A stretch of DNA of 52,347 nucleotides from Pseudomonas sp. (GTDB lineage: Bacteria > Pseudomonadota > Gammaproteobacteria > Pseudomonadales > Pseudomonadaceae), in NCBI GenBank assembly GCA_016763285.1, contig JAESUC010000252.1, forward strand, positions 1-52,347, written 5' to 3'. A model generated the notes under the pieces. The model worked only from the letters and a program-made list of their open reading frames with translations. It was not told where the DNA came from and searched no databases. Positions 28,255 to 37,784 of this stretch are shown one piece after another (the first letter of the stretch is position 1; each line of letters begins with the position of its first letter). The position numbers and the translations under genes are program-made.

Positions 28255-29829
28255 ATGCCCCTATCCGACGCACAGATCCAGTTAGCCGTCATCACCACCG
28301 TGCTATTACTGGCCTGGGCCGTCACTGCCTGGTTACAGATCCGCCGTCACAGCGCGCAGCAGCTGGAGGTTGCGGAGGCACGCAGGCAAATCGAGCAACA
28401 GCGTGAGCTGTGTCAGCAACTGCAGCTCGAAGCACATCAGCAGCACAGCGAACGAGCGGCCCTCGAGGTACGGCTGGAGCACCTGCAGGAGAGCCTGGCC
28501 GCTTTGCGCGAGCAGCAGTCCGGTTTCCAGGCGCGGCAGGTCGAGGCCGAGCGAAAGGCGCACGACTGGCAGGTCCAGGCGGAAAAGGCCCAGACCCTGA
28601 GTGAAGAGCAGGCACGCCAACTGGAGACCTTGCGTCAGGAGCGGGACGCCCTCAATAGCCGTTACCAGGCGCTGCAGGCGAGCCACGAGAGCCTCGGTAT
28701 CGAGCATTCCACGCTGCAGAACACGCTGGAGCATCGCCAGCAGCATTTCACCGAGCAGCAGCAGTTGCTCAAGGACAGCCGCGATCAGCTGAAAATGGAA
28801 TTCGAGCAACTGGCCAGCCGTATCTTCGAAGCCAAGGGGCAGGCCTTTTCCCAGCAGAGCCAGCAGTCACTGGACAATCTGCTCAAACCCTTTCGCGAGC
28901 AGATCGACCAGTTCCGGCTCAAGGTGGAGGACATCCACCACAAGGACACCCAGCAGCAGGCCACGCTGGCCAGCGAGCTCAATCACCTGAAGGAGCTCAA
29001 TCGGCAGATCACCCAGGAAGCCCATGACCTGAGTACCGCCCTGCGTGGCCAGAAAAAGACCCAGGGCAACTGGGGTGAACTGATCCTGGAGAATGTGCTG
29101 GAGCGCTCCGGTCTGGTCGCCGGCAAAGACTTCAAGCGCGAGGTCAGCATCACCAATAGCGAGGGTCAGCGCCAGCGTCCGGACGTGCTGGTCTATCTGC
29201 CCCAGGACAAGCACCTGATCATCGACGCCAAGGTGTCGCTCAATGCCTATACCCGCTACATCAACAGCGAGGACGACAGCGAGCGCCGCATTGCCCTGGC
29301 CGAGCATGTACAGGCCATCAGCCAGCGCATCCGTGAGCTGTCCGATCGCAACTACTTTGATCTGCCCGGACTCAATGCACCCGAGATGGTGTTCATGTTC
29401 ATTCCGATCGAGTCTGCCTTTGTCGAGGCGCTCAAGGCCGATGAAAGCCTGTTCCAGAAGGCCATCGAGCAGAATGTCCTGGTGGCTACGCCCACTACGC
29501 TGCTGACCAGTCTGAACATCGTGCGCCAGCTCTGGCGCTTCGAGGACCAGAACCGACACACCGCCGAGCTGGCCGAGCGCGCTGCCAAGGTGCACGATAA
29601 ATTGCGTACCTTCCTGGGCAGCATGGACGGCATCGGCAAGAGCCTGGAAAAGGCGTCCGATGCCTATCAGAAAGCCTGCGATCAGCTGGTTGGCGGCCGC
29701 GGCAATCTGGTCAAGCAGGTCAATGACTTCAAGGACCTGGGTGTGTCGGTCAAGGCAGAGCTGGGAGAAACCTGGCGCGACCGGGCGGATCTGGAACTGG
29801 GACATGACGTGCCCACGGACATCAATTGA
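28255..29829 (+). CDS. rmuC: DNA recombination protein RmuC
   Basis: Limits inversions and other rearrangements between inverted repeats, probably acting as a nuclease. The 524-residue protein has an N-terminal membrane segment (about 8-25), a long Gln/Glu-rich coiled coil (about 35-190), then the RmuC domain with QGNWGELILENVLERSGL, the PD-(D/E)XK-like RPDVLVYL and IIDAKVSLNAYTRYI, and MVFMFIPIESAF. A strong AAGGAG precedes ATG. It stands alone, divergent from the DUF1302 operon. Confidence 0.93.
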   Translation: MPLSDAQIQLAVITTVLLLAWAVTAWLQIRRHSAQQLEVAEARRQIEQQRELCQQLQLEAHQQHSERAALEVRLEHLQESLAALREQQSGFQARQVEAERKAHDWQVQAEKAQTLSEEQARQLETLRQERDALNSRYQALQASHESLGIEHSTLQNTLEHRQQHFTEQQQLLKDSRDQLKMEFEQLASRIFEAKGQAFSQQSQQSLDNLLKPFREQIDQFRLKVEDIHHKDTQQQATLASELNHLKELNRQITQEAHDLSTALRGQKKTQGNWGELILENVLERSGLVAGKDFKREVSITNSEGQRQRPDVLVYLPQDKHLIIDAKVSLNAYTRYINSEDDSERRIALAEHVQAISQRIRELSDRNYFDLPGLNAPEMVFMFIPIESAFVEALKADESLFQKAIEQNVLVATPTTLLTSLNIVRQLWRFEDQNRHTAELAERAAKVHDKLRTFLGSMDGIGKSLEKASDAYQKACDQLVGGRGNLVKQVNDFKDLGVSVKAELGETWRDRADLELGHDVPTDIN

Positions 29830-29941
29830 ACGGATACCGGTTCGCCCCGGTGGGGCCTGCTGTATAGAGTGAGTCGCAGGCGGCTGGATTGCAGACAGCT
29901 GGGCCGCATGGATACGTTGGCAAACACAGACAGGGGGTTCA

Positions 29942-31297
29942 ATGAACGTGCTGAAGCAGGGAGCGCTCTTCGTGCGGGCCAATATCTGGATCGTGCCGCT
30001 GTTGGCAGTGCTGGTCTGGGTGCTGTTCCGCTTTCTTGATCCCGCACCGCCGCGTCAGATCGCCATGGTGACCGGCAGCGAGGGCGGCGGCTACCACCAG
30101 TTCGGACTGGCGCTCAAGGACCGACTCGCCGAAGACGGGCTGACCCTGGAGCTGCACACCACGCGGGGCTCGCTGGATAATCTGGCCCGGCTGACCGCTA
30201 ACGGTTCCGATGTGCAGCTGGGTCTCATCCAGAGCGGTACCACCCGCCTGCTCGAGCCGGCCGAGTTGAACAAACTCGAGGGTTTGGCAGCGCTGTACCA
30301 TGAGCCACTTTGGCTGTTCCAGCGCAAGGGCGAGGACATCGAGCGACTCTCTGATCTGTATGGCAGACGGGTGGCAGTGGGCAGCGAGGGCAGTGGCACC
30401 TGGGCCGTGGTGCGCAGCCTGTTCGAAGCCCGTGGCGACAGCGCCCGATTACAGGATCTGGATGGCGGTAACTGGCTGAAAATGCCTGGCAAGGCGGCCG
30501 CTGCAGCCCTGCAGGCGGGCGAGCTGGATGCTGCGTTCTTTGTTCTGCCTGCCGCCAATGACCGCATTGCGGCGCTGATCGCCGATCCCGGCCTGGAACT
30601 GGTGAGCCTGTCGCGGGCCCGGGCCTACGCTGCCCGACTGACCTTTCTCGATCATCTGACGGTTACCGAGGGGTTGCTGGACATAGGCAGCAACGTACCC
30701 CCGGCGGATGTGCAGTTGCTTTCGCCGGTGGCGACCCTGATCGCCAACCGTTCGCTGCATCCAGCATTGACTTCGCTGGTACTGGAGGCCGCGCGTGATG
30801 TCCTGAGTGAAGGCAATCTGCTCGATCCGGCTGGGGATTTTCCCGCAGCCAAGCCCGTCGAGCTGCCGCTCACGGGGGAGGCTGACTACTATCATCGCCA
30901 GGGGGTACCCTTCCTGCAGCGCTATCTGCCGTTCTGGATTGCATCGATCGTCGATCGCTACGTGGTACTGCTGATACCCTTCATTGCCATCATGGTGCCG
31001 TTACTGCGCAGTATGGGGCCGATCTACAGCTGGCGCATGCGTGCCCGGGTCTTCCGCTGGTACGCGCAATTGCGCGAGATCGACAAGCTGATCCACCAGG
31101 GACGCATTCATGGGGTGTTGCAGGAACAGGTCGACCGCCTGCACCGGCTGCAGGAGGAACTCACCCAAGTCGACGTGCCCCTGTCCTATGCCCACGAGCT
31201 GTATAGCCTGCATCTGCACGTGCGTTACATGATCCATCGCCTGGAAAGCATGCGCGACGGGGCTCAGGGTGACGAGGCAGCCGAACCGCTGGAGTGA
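29942..31297 (+). CDS. TAXI-family solute-binding protein with C-terminal membrane segment
   Basis: 451-residue protein with an uncleaved-looking N-terminal membrane segment (about 15-32), a TAXI-type binding domain (MVTGSEGGGYHQFG, DVQLGLIQSGT, GRRVAVGSEGSGTW, AAFFVLPA), then a second membrane segment (about 338-358, VVLLIPFIAIMVPLLR) and a helical cytoplasmic tail of about 90 residues. TAXI proteins normally serve TRAP transporters, but no TRAP permease adjoins. The topology suggests a ligand sensor or scaffold rather than a free periplasmic receptor. AGGGGG precedes ATG. Its 3' end overlaps the convergent esterase gene by 34 bp. Confidence 0.85.
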   Translation: MNVLKQGALFVRANIWIVPLLAVLVWVLFRFLDPAPPRQIAMVTGSEGGGYHQFGLALKDRLAEDGLTLELHTTRGSLDNLARLTANGSDVQLGLIQSGTTRLLEPAELNKLEGLAALYHEPLWLFQRKGEDIERLSDLYGRRVAVGSEGSGTWAVVRSLFEARGDSARLQDLDGGNWLKMPGKAAAAALQAGELDAAFFVLPAANDRIAALIADPGLELVSLSRARAYAARLTFLDHLTVTEGLLDIGSNVPPADVQLLSPVATLIANRSLHPALTSLVLEAARDVLSEGNLLDPAGDFPAAKPVELPLTGEADYYHRQGVPFLQRYLPFWIASIVDRYVVLLIPFIAIMVPLLRSMGPIYSWRMRARVFRWYAQLREIDKLIHQGRIHGVLQEQVDRLHRLQEELTQVDVPLSYAHELYSLHLHVRYMIHRLESMRDGAQGDEAAEPLE

Positions 31298-32145
31298 CGG
31301 CGAACAAAATCATCGATCTGGTCGGCCACGGGCTCCCACCATTCCAATGGGTCTGCCATGACCACGATGATCGTCAGATGGTGCAGGGACTCGTAATAAT
31401 GGGTCTCGACACTGACACCGGCCTCGCGCAACTTCTCGGTCAACTGGCCGGTATTGCGCTCGGGATCGACCAGCTTGTCCGGTGTGGCGGCCAGCAACAG
31501 GGCAGGGGGGCTGGCGGCATCGGCGTGGTGGAACGGCTGGGTGTCCTGCGGGGTATCCGGGTAGGGAAAGATCGGCTTTACATCGGGATTGATGATCGGC
31601 AGGAATTCGTAAGGGCCGGACAGGCCGATCCAGCCCGACAGCATGTCGGGGCTCAGGCCATGCTCGCCTAACCAGCGATCATCCAGGGCCAGCATGGCCG
31701 CATTGTAGGCTCCCGAGCTGTGACCCATGACAAACAGCGGCTGTGGCTCGGGCTGCCAGTCCGCCTGCTGTTCTCTCACCCAGGCGGTAGCCGCTGCGCT
31801 GTCTTCCAGGAACGCCGGATAGGTCACCTCGGGATAAAGGCGATAATCGGGGATGACCGTGATGATGCCGCGCGAGGCCAGGGCTTCGCCGACAAAGGCG
31901 TAGTCGGCGCGGTCCCCGTTGCGCCAGGTACCGCCATAGAAGAACACCACCACCGGCGCCTCGGCCACGCCCTCCAGGGGCAGGTACACATCCAGCTTCT
32001 GCCGCTTGGCTTCACCGTAGGGCTGATCAGCCATGAGCCGATAGGTATCGTCGGTGACCAGAACGTTCACCGGGGCCAACGGGGAGCAGGCACTTCCCAG
32101 CAGGGCGAGGGGGAGCAGTAGCAGTCTGGCCAGTCGCTTGGGCAT
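31264..32145 (-). CDS. Alpha/beta hydrolase fold lipoprotein esterase
   Basis: 293-residue predicted lipoprotein (lipobox GSAC near residue 20) of the BD-FAE/HSL-like hydrolase group. FFYGGTWRNGDRADY replaces the usual HGGG oxyanion motif; GHSSGAY carries the nucleophile Ser; an acidic residue is likely in TPDKLVDPERN and the His in SLHHLT. GAGGACC precedes ATG. It overlaps the TAXI gene tail to tail and shares an intergenic region with moxR. The substrate is probably a small ester; peptidase-like relatives exist, so the exact reaction is open. Confidence 0.86.
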   Translation of the reverse strand: MPKRLARLLLLPLALLGSACSPLAPVNVLVTDDTYRLMADQPYGEAKRQKLDVYLPLEGVAEAPVVVFFYGGTWRNGDRADYAFVGEALASRGIITVIPDYRLYPEVTYPAFLEDSAAATAWVREQQADWQPEPQPLFVMGHSSGAYNAAMLALDDRWLGEHGLSPDMLSGWIGLSGPYEFLPIINPDVKPIFPYPDTPQDTQPFHHADAASPPALLLAATPDKLVDPERNTGQLTEKLREAGVSVETHYYESLHHLTIIVVMADPLEWWEPVADQIDDFVRRHSSGSAASSP

Positions 32146-32325
32146 CTAGCAGGGTCCTCTTACTTGACAACGTGGGAGAATGATTCAAGGTTTGAGAATG
32201 GACCAGCACTTGTGTAGTTCAATCAACAAGCTGTTACAAGCCGTTGCGCGCGGCTTCTACTCTGTCTGTGGCGCACCTAACATGCCTTGGCGGCGTAGCC
32301 TAACCCGATACCATAAGGACAAGAC

Positions 32326-33243
32326 ATGAAGGATGTGCTCAATCGTGCCCTGGCGGCAGTCGACCAGGTGGTCATGGGCAAGGAGCATGCGGTGAAACTG
32401 GCGGTAGCCTGCATTCTGGCCCGCGGTCACCTGCTCATCGAGGATCTGCCCGGCATGGGCAAGACCACCTTGTCCCAGGCCCTGTCGCGGGTCATGGGCA
32501 TGCGCTATCAGCGTATCCAGTTCACCAGTGACCTGCTGCCCGGCGACATCCTCGGTACCTCGGTTTTCGACCGCAACACGTCGCAGTTCGTATTCCACCC
32601 CGGCCCCATTTTTGCCGAGCTGGTGCTGGCCGACGAGATCAATCGCGCCACGCCCAAGAGTCAGAGTGCCCTGCTCGAGGCGATGGAGGAGTACCAGGTC
32701 ACCGTGGACGGGGCCACACGCAAGCTGCCGGATCCGTTTTTCGTGATCGCCACCCAGAATCCGGTGTCCCAGGCGGGCACCTATGCCTTGCCCGAATCCC
32801 AGCTCGATCGTTTCCTGATGCGGCTGTCTCTCGGCTATCCGGGGCCTGCAGCGGAGAAGTCCCTGCTGCTGGGTGAAGATCGCAATGCGCGGCTCGATCG
32901 CGTCGAGCCGGTCCTCGACCGCGCCACGCTCAAGGCGTTGCAGGAGAAAGTGCCCACCATCACGGCCAGTCCGGCGATCATCGATTACATCCTGCGGCTG
33001 GTCAATCGGACCCGGGAAAGCCAGGTCTGCGCCTGGGGGCTGTCGCCCCGTGCCAGTCTGGGGCTGCTCGCCGCCTCCCGCGCCTGGGCAATGCTCGAGC
33101 ACCGCAGTTATGTGATCCCCGAGGATGTGCAGGCGGTGCTGCCTGCGGTGGTCAGCCATCGCCTGCGGGCTAGCGAGGACCCGGCCGGCCATGGCGGGGG
33201 CGGGCTGGCCCAGTGGTTGCTGAACGAGGTGGAGGCAGTTTGA
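32326..33243 (+). CDS. MoxR-family AAA+ ATPase
   Basis: Chaperone-like AAA+ ATPase of 305 residues. Walker A is DLPGMGKTT, Walker B VLADEINRATPKSQSALLEAMEE, sensor 1 FVIATQNP, and a LPESQLDRFLMRLSLGYP arginine-finger region follows. AAGGAC precedes ATG. It starts a three-gene operon with a DUF58 protein and a transglutaminase-like membrane protein, overlapping the next gene by four bases. MoxR proteins usually help mature or insert partner complexes; partners here are likely the two downstream products. Confidence 0.93.
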   Translation: MKDVLNRALAAVDQVVMGKEHAVKLAVACILARGHLLIEDLPGMGKTTLSQALSRVMGMRYQRIQFTSDLLPGDILGTSVFDRNTSQFVFHPGPIFAELVLADEINRATPKSQSALLEAMEEYQVTVDGATRKLPDPFFVIATQNPVSQAGTYALPESQLDRFLMRLSLGYPGPAAEKSLLLGEDRNARLDRVEPVLDRATLKALQEKVPTITASPAIIDYILRLVNRTRESQVCAWGLSPRASLGLLAASRAWAMLEHRSYVIPEDVQAVLPAVVSHRLRASEDPAGHGGGGLAQWLLNEVEAV

Positions 33244-34199
33244 TCGGCGTGCGCCGGCGCGCAGGCGGCCTGTTTGACAGGTGGCTGAAGCGACGCATTC
33301 CACCGGCCTCGCGGCTGACGCTGTCCCATCGGCAGATATTCATCGTACCCACGCGGGCCGGACTGGCCCTGCTCCTGTTGTTGCTGATCATGCTGATTGG
33401 TGCGATCAACTATCAGAACAGTCTGGTCTATGGGGTGACTTTCCTGCTGGGCAGTCTGTTCTGGGTATCGCTGCACCATACCTACCGCAATCTGGCCAGT
33501 CTCGAGTTGCATGCGGCGGGGGCGGCCCCGGTGTTCGCCGGGGAGCTGGCGCCGCTTGAACTCAATCTGATTGCGCCCCGCCATGAGCACCAGGCGCTGG
33601 TCCTGTCCTGGCCGGAGAGTCAGCCGCAACAGCTGGATCTGGCCAAGAAGGGCGAGGCTCGCGTGACGCTCTATCATCCTACCCGAAGTCGTGGCTGGTT
33701 CAGTCCCGGACGGCTGCGGATAGAGACGCGCTATCCACTGGGCTGGTTTGTGGCCTGGAGCCTGGTTGACCTGGACTGGCAGGTGCTGGTGTACCCCCGG
33801 GTGATCAGTCTGCCGCTCCCGCCGCTGGCGGTGGGGGGAGAAGGGAGCAACGAGCAGCAGATGGTCGAGGGCACGGATGATTTTCAGGGGTTGCGCGATT
33901 ATCAGCCGGGGGACTCACGCCGCCGGCTGGACTGGCGCGCCTATTCCCGGGGGCAGGGTCTGCACAGCAAGGTTTTTGCCGAGCCCGTGCAGACTACCCA
34001 GTGGCTGGACCTTGAATACACCCCGGGCATGGACCTGGAACAGCGGCTGAGCCATCTGGCGGGGTGGGTCATGCAGCTGGAGCTCGCTGGCCAACCCTAC
34101 GGGCTGCAGGCCGGCAATACCCGAATTGCCCCGGCCTCTGGCGAACGCCACCGGGATCGCTGCCTGCGCACCCTGGCGCTATACGGGTATGAGCAATGA
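33240..34199 (+). CDS. DUF58 domain membrane protein
   Basis: 319 residues from TTG 33240, placed in a TTGA overlap with moxR and four bases after GGAGG. A GTG at 33213 is the alternative and would add nine residues. Two membrane segments (about 37-80, with LLLLLIMLIGAINYQNSLVYGVTFLLG) precede the DUF58 domain, whose hallmark GTDDFQGLRDYQPGDSRRRLDWRAYSR region is intact. DUF58 proteins are constant partners of MoxR ATPases; the function is not known. It overlaps tgpA by four bases. Confidence 0.88.
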   Translation: MIGVRRRAGGLFDRWLKRRIPPASRLTLSHRQIFIVPTRAGLALLLLLLIMLIGAINYQNSLVYGVTFLLGSLFWVSLHHTYRNLASLELHAAGAAPVFAGELAPLELNLIAPRHEHQALVLSWPESQPQQLDLAKKGEARVTLYHPTRSRGWFSPGRLRIETRYPLGWFVAWSLVDLDWQVLVYPRVISLPLPPLAVGGEGSNEQQMVEGTDDFQGLRDYQPGDSRRRLDWRAYSRGQGLHSKVFAEPVQTTQWLDLEYTPGMDLEQRLSHLAGWVMQLELAGQPYGLQAGNTRIAPASGERHRDRCLRTLALYGYEQ

Positions 34200-36271
34200 A
34201 GAAGAAAGCATTGCACAAAGCCCATTCGCTGATACCGCGCAACAGTCTGGCCTGGCTGCTGACCGCGCAGATCGTGGTATTGCTACCGCACCTGCCACGC
34301 CTGCCATTCTGGGTCTCGGTCCTCTGGCTGGGCTGCGCGCTCTGGCGTGTACAGATCCAGCGGATGCGCTGGGGTTACCCCGGCCCGCTACTGAAGACCC
34401 TGGGCATAGCGGCGATCACGGCCGGGGTGTGGTTCACCGAACGCACCCTGATCGGTCTGGATGCAGCGGTGATGTTGCTGCTGTTGCTGTTCATGTTCAA
34501 ATTGCTGGAGATGCGCAACCCCCGTGATGCGATCGTGGTGATCTACCTCGGGTTCTTCATTATTGCCACGGCGTTCCTGTTTGATCAGTCGATATTGCTG
34601 ACGCTGTATCAGCTGTTCTCGCTGCTGGTGCTCGTTGCGGCCCTTGTCGGGCTGCAGCAGACAGCCGGTCGCAATGATCCATCCCGCGCACTGCGCACGG
34701 GCTCGGTATTGCTGCTGCAGGCAGTGCCGCTGATGGTCGTGCTGTTTCTGTTCTTTCCGCGCATCGGTCCGCTGTGGTCGGTCGACACGCCCGGTGGCAG
34801 CGCCACCACGGGGCTGGCCGAAAGCATGTCCCCCGGTGATATCGCTGACCTGGCCCGTTCTGGCGAACTGGCCTTTCGGGTCAGCTTCGAGGGTCCGATT
34901 CCTGCCCATGAGACGCTCTACTGGCGCGCCCTTACCCTGGCCAGCTTCGATGGACGCAGCTGGAGCCACCTGGATTTTGCTTCGCGCGCCGAGCCCCGGG
35001 ACTGGCAGCCGAGGGGAGAGCCGGTCCGCTACCAGGTGACGACCAGGGCGACCCAGCAACCCTGGGTATTCAGCCTGCGCGGTGCCACCAGTGACGATGA
35101 ACGCCTGGTGCTGACGCGAGACTTTCTTCTGCGCGCCCGGCGGCCGCTGTCCGAGACCACCAGTTATTCGGCTACCTCCTACCTGCAGAGTCTGCTCGAA
35201 CCGGAGGATCTGACCGCCATGCAGCAGCGGCTCTATACCCTGCTGCCCGAGGAGGTGGACCCCCGCAGCCGGGCTTTTGCTGCCCAGTTGCGCGCCGAGT
35301 ATGCGGACGATGCCGAGCTGATCCAGGCGCTACTGCGGCATTTCAACCAGGAACCCTTCTTCTACACCCTGCGACCCGGCCCCCTGGGGGGCAATACCAA
35401 TGACGAGTTCCTCTTCGATACCCGCCGTGGCTTCTGTGCTCACTTCGCTGGGGCCATGGCATTCGTGCTGCGTGCGGCGGGTATACCGGCCCGCATCATC
35501 GCCGGATATCAGGGCGGTGAGATCAACCCGGCAGGCAACTACGTGCTGGTTCACCAGTTCGATGCCCACGCCTGGGTGGAAGCCTGGCTGCCCGGCCAGG
35601 GCTGGATCTCGGTTGACCCTACCTACCAGGTGGCCCCGGAGCGGATCGAGCGCGGGATACAGCAGGCGCTGGAGGGCGAGGGCAGTTTTCTCGAGGACTC
35701 GCCCCTGGCTGCCGCCCGGTATCGCAATATCAGCTGGATAAACACGGCGCGCCTGCGCTGGGATGACATCAACTTCCAATGGCAGTTGCGGGTGCTGGGT
35801 TTTCAGGCCGATCGCCAGAGCGGTTTTTTCCAGCGTTGGCTGGGCACGACCGACTGGCAGCGTATCGGCGCGATCCTGGTAATCTGTGCTGCGCTGGTGA
35901 TGATCCCGCTGGCGCTCTGGATCCTGCGCCCCGGCCGTTTGCCCCGGGATCCGAGGCGTCGCGCCTGGACGCGTCTGGACCGGCGCCTGCAACGCCTGGG
36001 TCTGCAGGCCATGCGCGGTGAGGGGCCACGGGCATGGCAAGCCCGACTTGATCAGGCATTACCGGGGTCGAGGCGTCAGATAGAGGCATTTTTCGACGAA
36101 TACGTGCAGCAGACCTACGCCAACGCCGGGGATAGGCTCGATCGCGCCGACAGCCTGCGCCTGCGAGCCCTGGAGCGTGAGTTGCGCCGCAGCCTGCCGC
36201 GCAAACGCCCGAGGGGCCCGATCCGGGCGCTGGACAGCGGGGACTTGCCGGGCGAATCTTCCCGCCTATAA
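34196..36271 (+). CDS. tgpA: Transglutaminase-like membrane protein TgpA
   Basis: 691-residue inner-membrane protein with about five to six N-terminal membrane segments (DUF3488), a periplasmic transglutaminase-like domain and a C-terminal membrane segment (about 560-580) with a cytoplasmic tail. The catalytic triad is visible: Cys414 in RRGFCAHFAG, His458 in FDAHAWVEAW and Asp474 in SVDPTY. The homologue in P. aeruginosa (TgpA) is reported as essential and linked to cell-wall integrity. ATGA overlap with the DUF58 gene makes the MoxR-DUF58-TgpA unit a coupled operon. Confidence 0.92.
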   Translation: MKKKALHKAHSLIPRNSLAWLLTAQIVVLLPHLPRLPFWVSVLWLGCALWRVQIQRMRWGYPGPLLKTLGIAAITAGVWFTERTLIGLDAAVMLLLLLFMFKLLEMRNPRDAIVVIYLGFFIIATAFLFDQSILLTLYQLFSLLVLVAALVGLQQTAGRNDPSRALRTGSVLLLQAVPLMVVLFLFFPRIGPLWSVDTPGGSATTGLAESMSPGDIADLARSGELAFRVSFEGPIPAHETLYWRALTLASFDGRSWSHLDFASRAEPRDWQPRGEPVRYQVTTRATQQPWVFSLRGATSDDERLVLTRDFLLRARRPLSETTSYSATSYLQSLLEPEDLTAMQQRLYTLLPEEVDPRSRAFAAQLRAEYADDAELIQALLRHFNQEPFFYTLRPGPLGGNTNDEFLFDTRRGFCAHFAGAMAFVLRAAGIPARIIAGYQGGEINPAGNYVLVHQFDAHAWVEAWLPGQGWISVDPTYQVAPERIERGIQQALEGEGSFLEDSPLAAARYRNISWINTARLRWDDINFQWQLRVLGFQADRQSGFFQRWLGTTDWQRIGAILVICAALVMIPLALWILRPGRLPRDPRRRAWTRLDRRLQRLGLQAMRGEGPRAWQARLDQALPGSRRQIEAFFDEYVQQTYANAGDRLDRADSLRLRALERELRRSLPRKRPRGPIRALDSGDLPGESSRL

Positions 36272-36319
36272 TGGGATTCACCGCCGATCGGGGCGATTCC
36301 ATCTTGCAGCGGAGCCTTC

Positions 36320-36784
36320 ATGCATCCTTTCAGCGCTATCAAACCGCCTCCTCTGGCCCTCGGGCTCGGGCTGGCCGGACTGATTCCTTTCGTCAGTGCT
36401 GCCCTGGGGCTGTGGGTAACCCCCGAGGCGTGGCGCGAACGGGTGATGGAAGAGCTGCTCAATTATGCGGCGGTGATTCTGGCCTTCATGGGAGCCATTC
36501 ACTGGGGTCTGGCCATGCGCGCCGATGAGGCGAGTGATCAGGCTCCGGTCCAGCTCGGACTCTCGGTAATACCGCCGCTACTTGGCTGGGTGGCCCTGAG
36601 CCTGCCGATCGATCTGGCACTGCCGGTATTCTTCGTGGCCTTTGCCGGGCTGTATTTTGCCGACATATGGGCGGTCAACCACGGACTGGCGCCGGTCTGG
36701 TATCCAGCGCTGCGCAAGCCGCTGAGCTTCGTGGTGATCGCATCCCTGTTGATCGCCTGGCTGGCGACCTGGGTCAATCGATAG
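36320..36784 (+). CDS. DUF3429 membrane protein
   Basis: 154-residue integral membrane protein with about five hydrophobic segments. YAAVILAFMGAIHWGLAM and LYFADIWAV are the recognisable DUF3429 (TMEM69-like) features. GCGGAG precedes ATG. It follows tgpA by 48 bp and may share its transcript. Only four bases separate its stop from the convergent phnA-like gene. Function is unknown. Confidence 0.85.
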   Translation: MHPFSAIKPPPLALGLGLAGLIPFVSAALGLWVTPEAWRERVMEELLNYAAVILAFMGAIHWGLAMRADEASDQAPVQLGLSVIPPLLGWVALSLPIDLALPVFFVAFAGLYFADIWAVNHGLAPVWYPALRKPLSFVVIASLLIAWLATWVNR

Positions 36785-36788
36785 CGGA

Positions 36789-37130
36789 TCAGGACTTCTT
36801 GACGAATTCGGACTTGAGCTTCATCGGTCCGATCCCGTCGATCTTGCAGTCGATATCGTGGTCGCCGTCGACCAGACGAATATTCTTCACCCGCGTGCCG
36901 ACCTTGACCACCAGGGAGGTGCCCTTGACCTTCAGATCCTTGATCACGGTGACAGCGTCACCGTCCTGCAACGGGTTGCCGTTGGCATCACGCACGGTTG
37001 GGCCGTCTGGAGTGTCCGCCGAGCCGGGCTCGCCGGACCATTCATGCCCGCATTCGGGGCAGACCAGCATGGCGGCATCCTGGTAGGTGTATGCGGATTG
37101 GCATTGCGGGCAGGGCGGCAAATCACTCAT
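36789..37130 (-). CDS. phnA: PhnA-family protein (YjdM-like)
   Basis: 113-residue soluble protein with an N-terminal zinc ribbon ([20 protein letters not shown]) and the PhnA core ([44 protein letters not shown]). Despite the name, the family is not part of the phosphonate C-P lyase and its role is unclear. It lies upstream-facing beside a DJ-1-like gene on the same strand. Confidence 0.92.
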   Translation of the reverse strand: MSDLPPCPQCQSAYTYQDAAMLVCPECGHEWSGEPGSADTPDGPTVRDANGNPLQDGDAVTVIKDLKVKGTSLVVKVGTRVKNIRLVDGDHDIDCKIDGIGPMKLKSEFVKKS

Positions 37131-37172
37131 GGGGTACCTGGCATCTGATGGAGGAGGCGGAATGATGACCAG

Positions 37173-37784
37173 TCAATCCGCCTCTGTCCAATCGAACTCC
37201 AGCTGCCGCGCGGTGGCCATGGCCAGCTCCCGCCCCGCCAGCCGCTCGACCAGGTGCAGGCTCATGTCGATGCCGGCGGATATGCCGGCGGAGCTGACAA
37301 CCCTGCCTTCATCCACCCAGCGCTGATCGGAGACCACGGTAACCTGCGGAAACTGCTGGCGCAGATCAGCGATGTCCTCCCAGTGGGTGGTAGCGCGCGC
37401 GTTATCCAGCAGCCCGGCCCTGGCCAATAGAAAGGCACCGGTGCAAACCGATGCAACCAGACAGTGCGGCGGCGCATTCTGAATCCACTGGATGATGTGC
37501 GGCTTGTCCATTTCCTCGTTGACCACGCCGCCAGGCACGATCAACAGATCCAGCTGATCGCCTTCATCCAGGTCGCCATCGGTGTGCACCAGCAAGCCAG
37601 CGCGGGCGCGCACCGAGGTGGTTTCTCCCAGCAGCCTCACCGTGAACAGGGGAGGGGTGTCGGGGTCTTGCCGTGCTCTGACGCGGGCGGCGGTGGTAAA
37701 TACCTCGAAGGGTCCGGCAAAATCCAGGACTTCCATCTGCTCGAATACGAATATACCGACTCGATACTGACTGCGCTGTTGCAT
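37173..37784 (-). CDS. DJ-1/PfpI family protein, isonitrile hydratase-like
   Basis: 203-residue class I glutamine amidotransferase-like fold. The N-terminal VGIFVFEQMEVLDFAGPFEVF, the nucleophile elbow SVCTGAFLLARAGLL with the conserved Cys, and SSAGISAGIDMSLHLVERLAG match the isocyanide hydratase/AraC-amidase-like branch of DJ-1/PfpI. Without a C-terminal AraC domain it should be an enzyme or stress protein rather than a regulator. GGAGG precedes ATG. The exact substrate cannot be read from sequence. Confidence 0.88.
   Translation of the reverse strand: MQQRSQYRVGIFVFEQMEVLDFAGPFEVFTTAARVRARQDPDTPPLFTVRLLGETTSVRARAGLLVHTDGDLDEGDQLDLLIVPGGVVNEEMDKPHIIQWIQNAPPHCLVASVCTGAFLLARAGLLDNARATTHWEDIADLRQQFPQVTVVSDQRWVDEGRVVSSAGISAGIDMSLHLVERLAGRELAMATARQLEFDWTEAD

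Noticed and set aside
32164-32169. Perfect TTGACA as the moxR promoter
   Set aside because: No acceptable -10 hexamer occurs 16-18 bp downstream.
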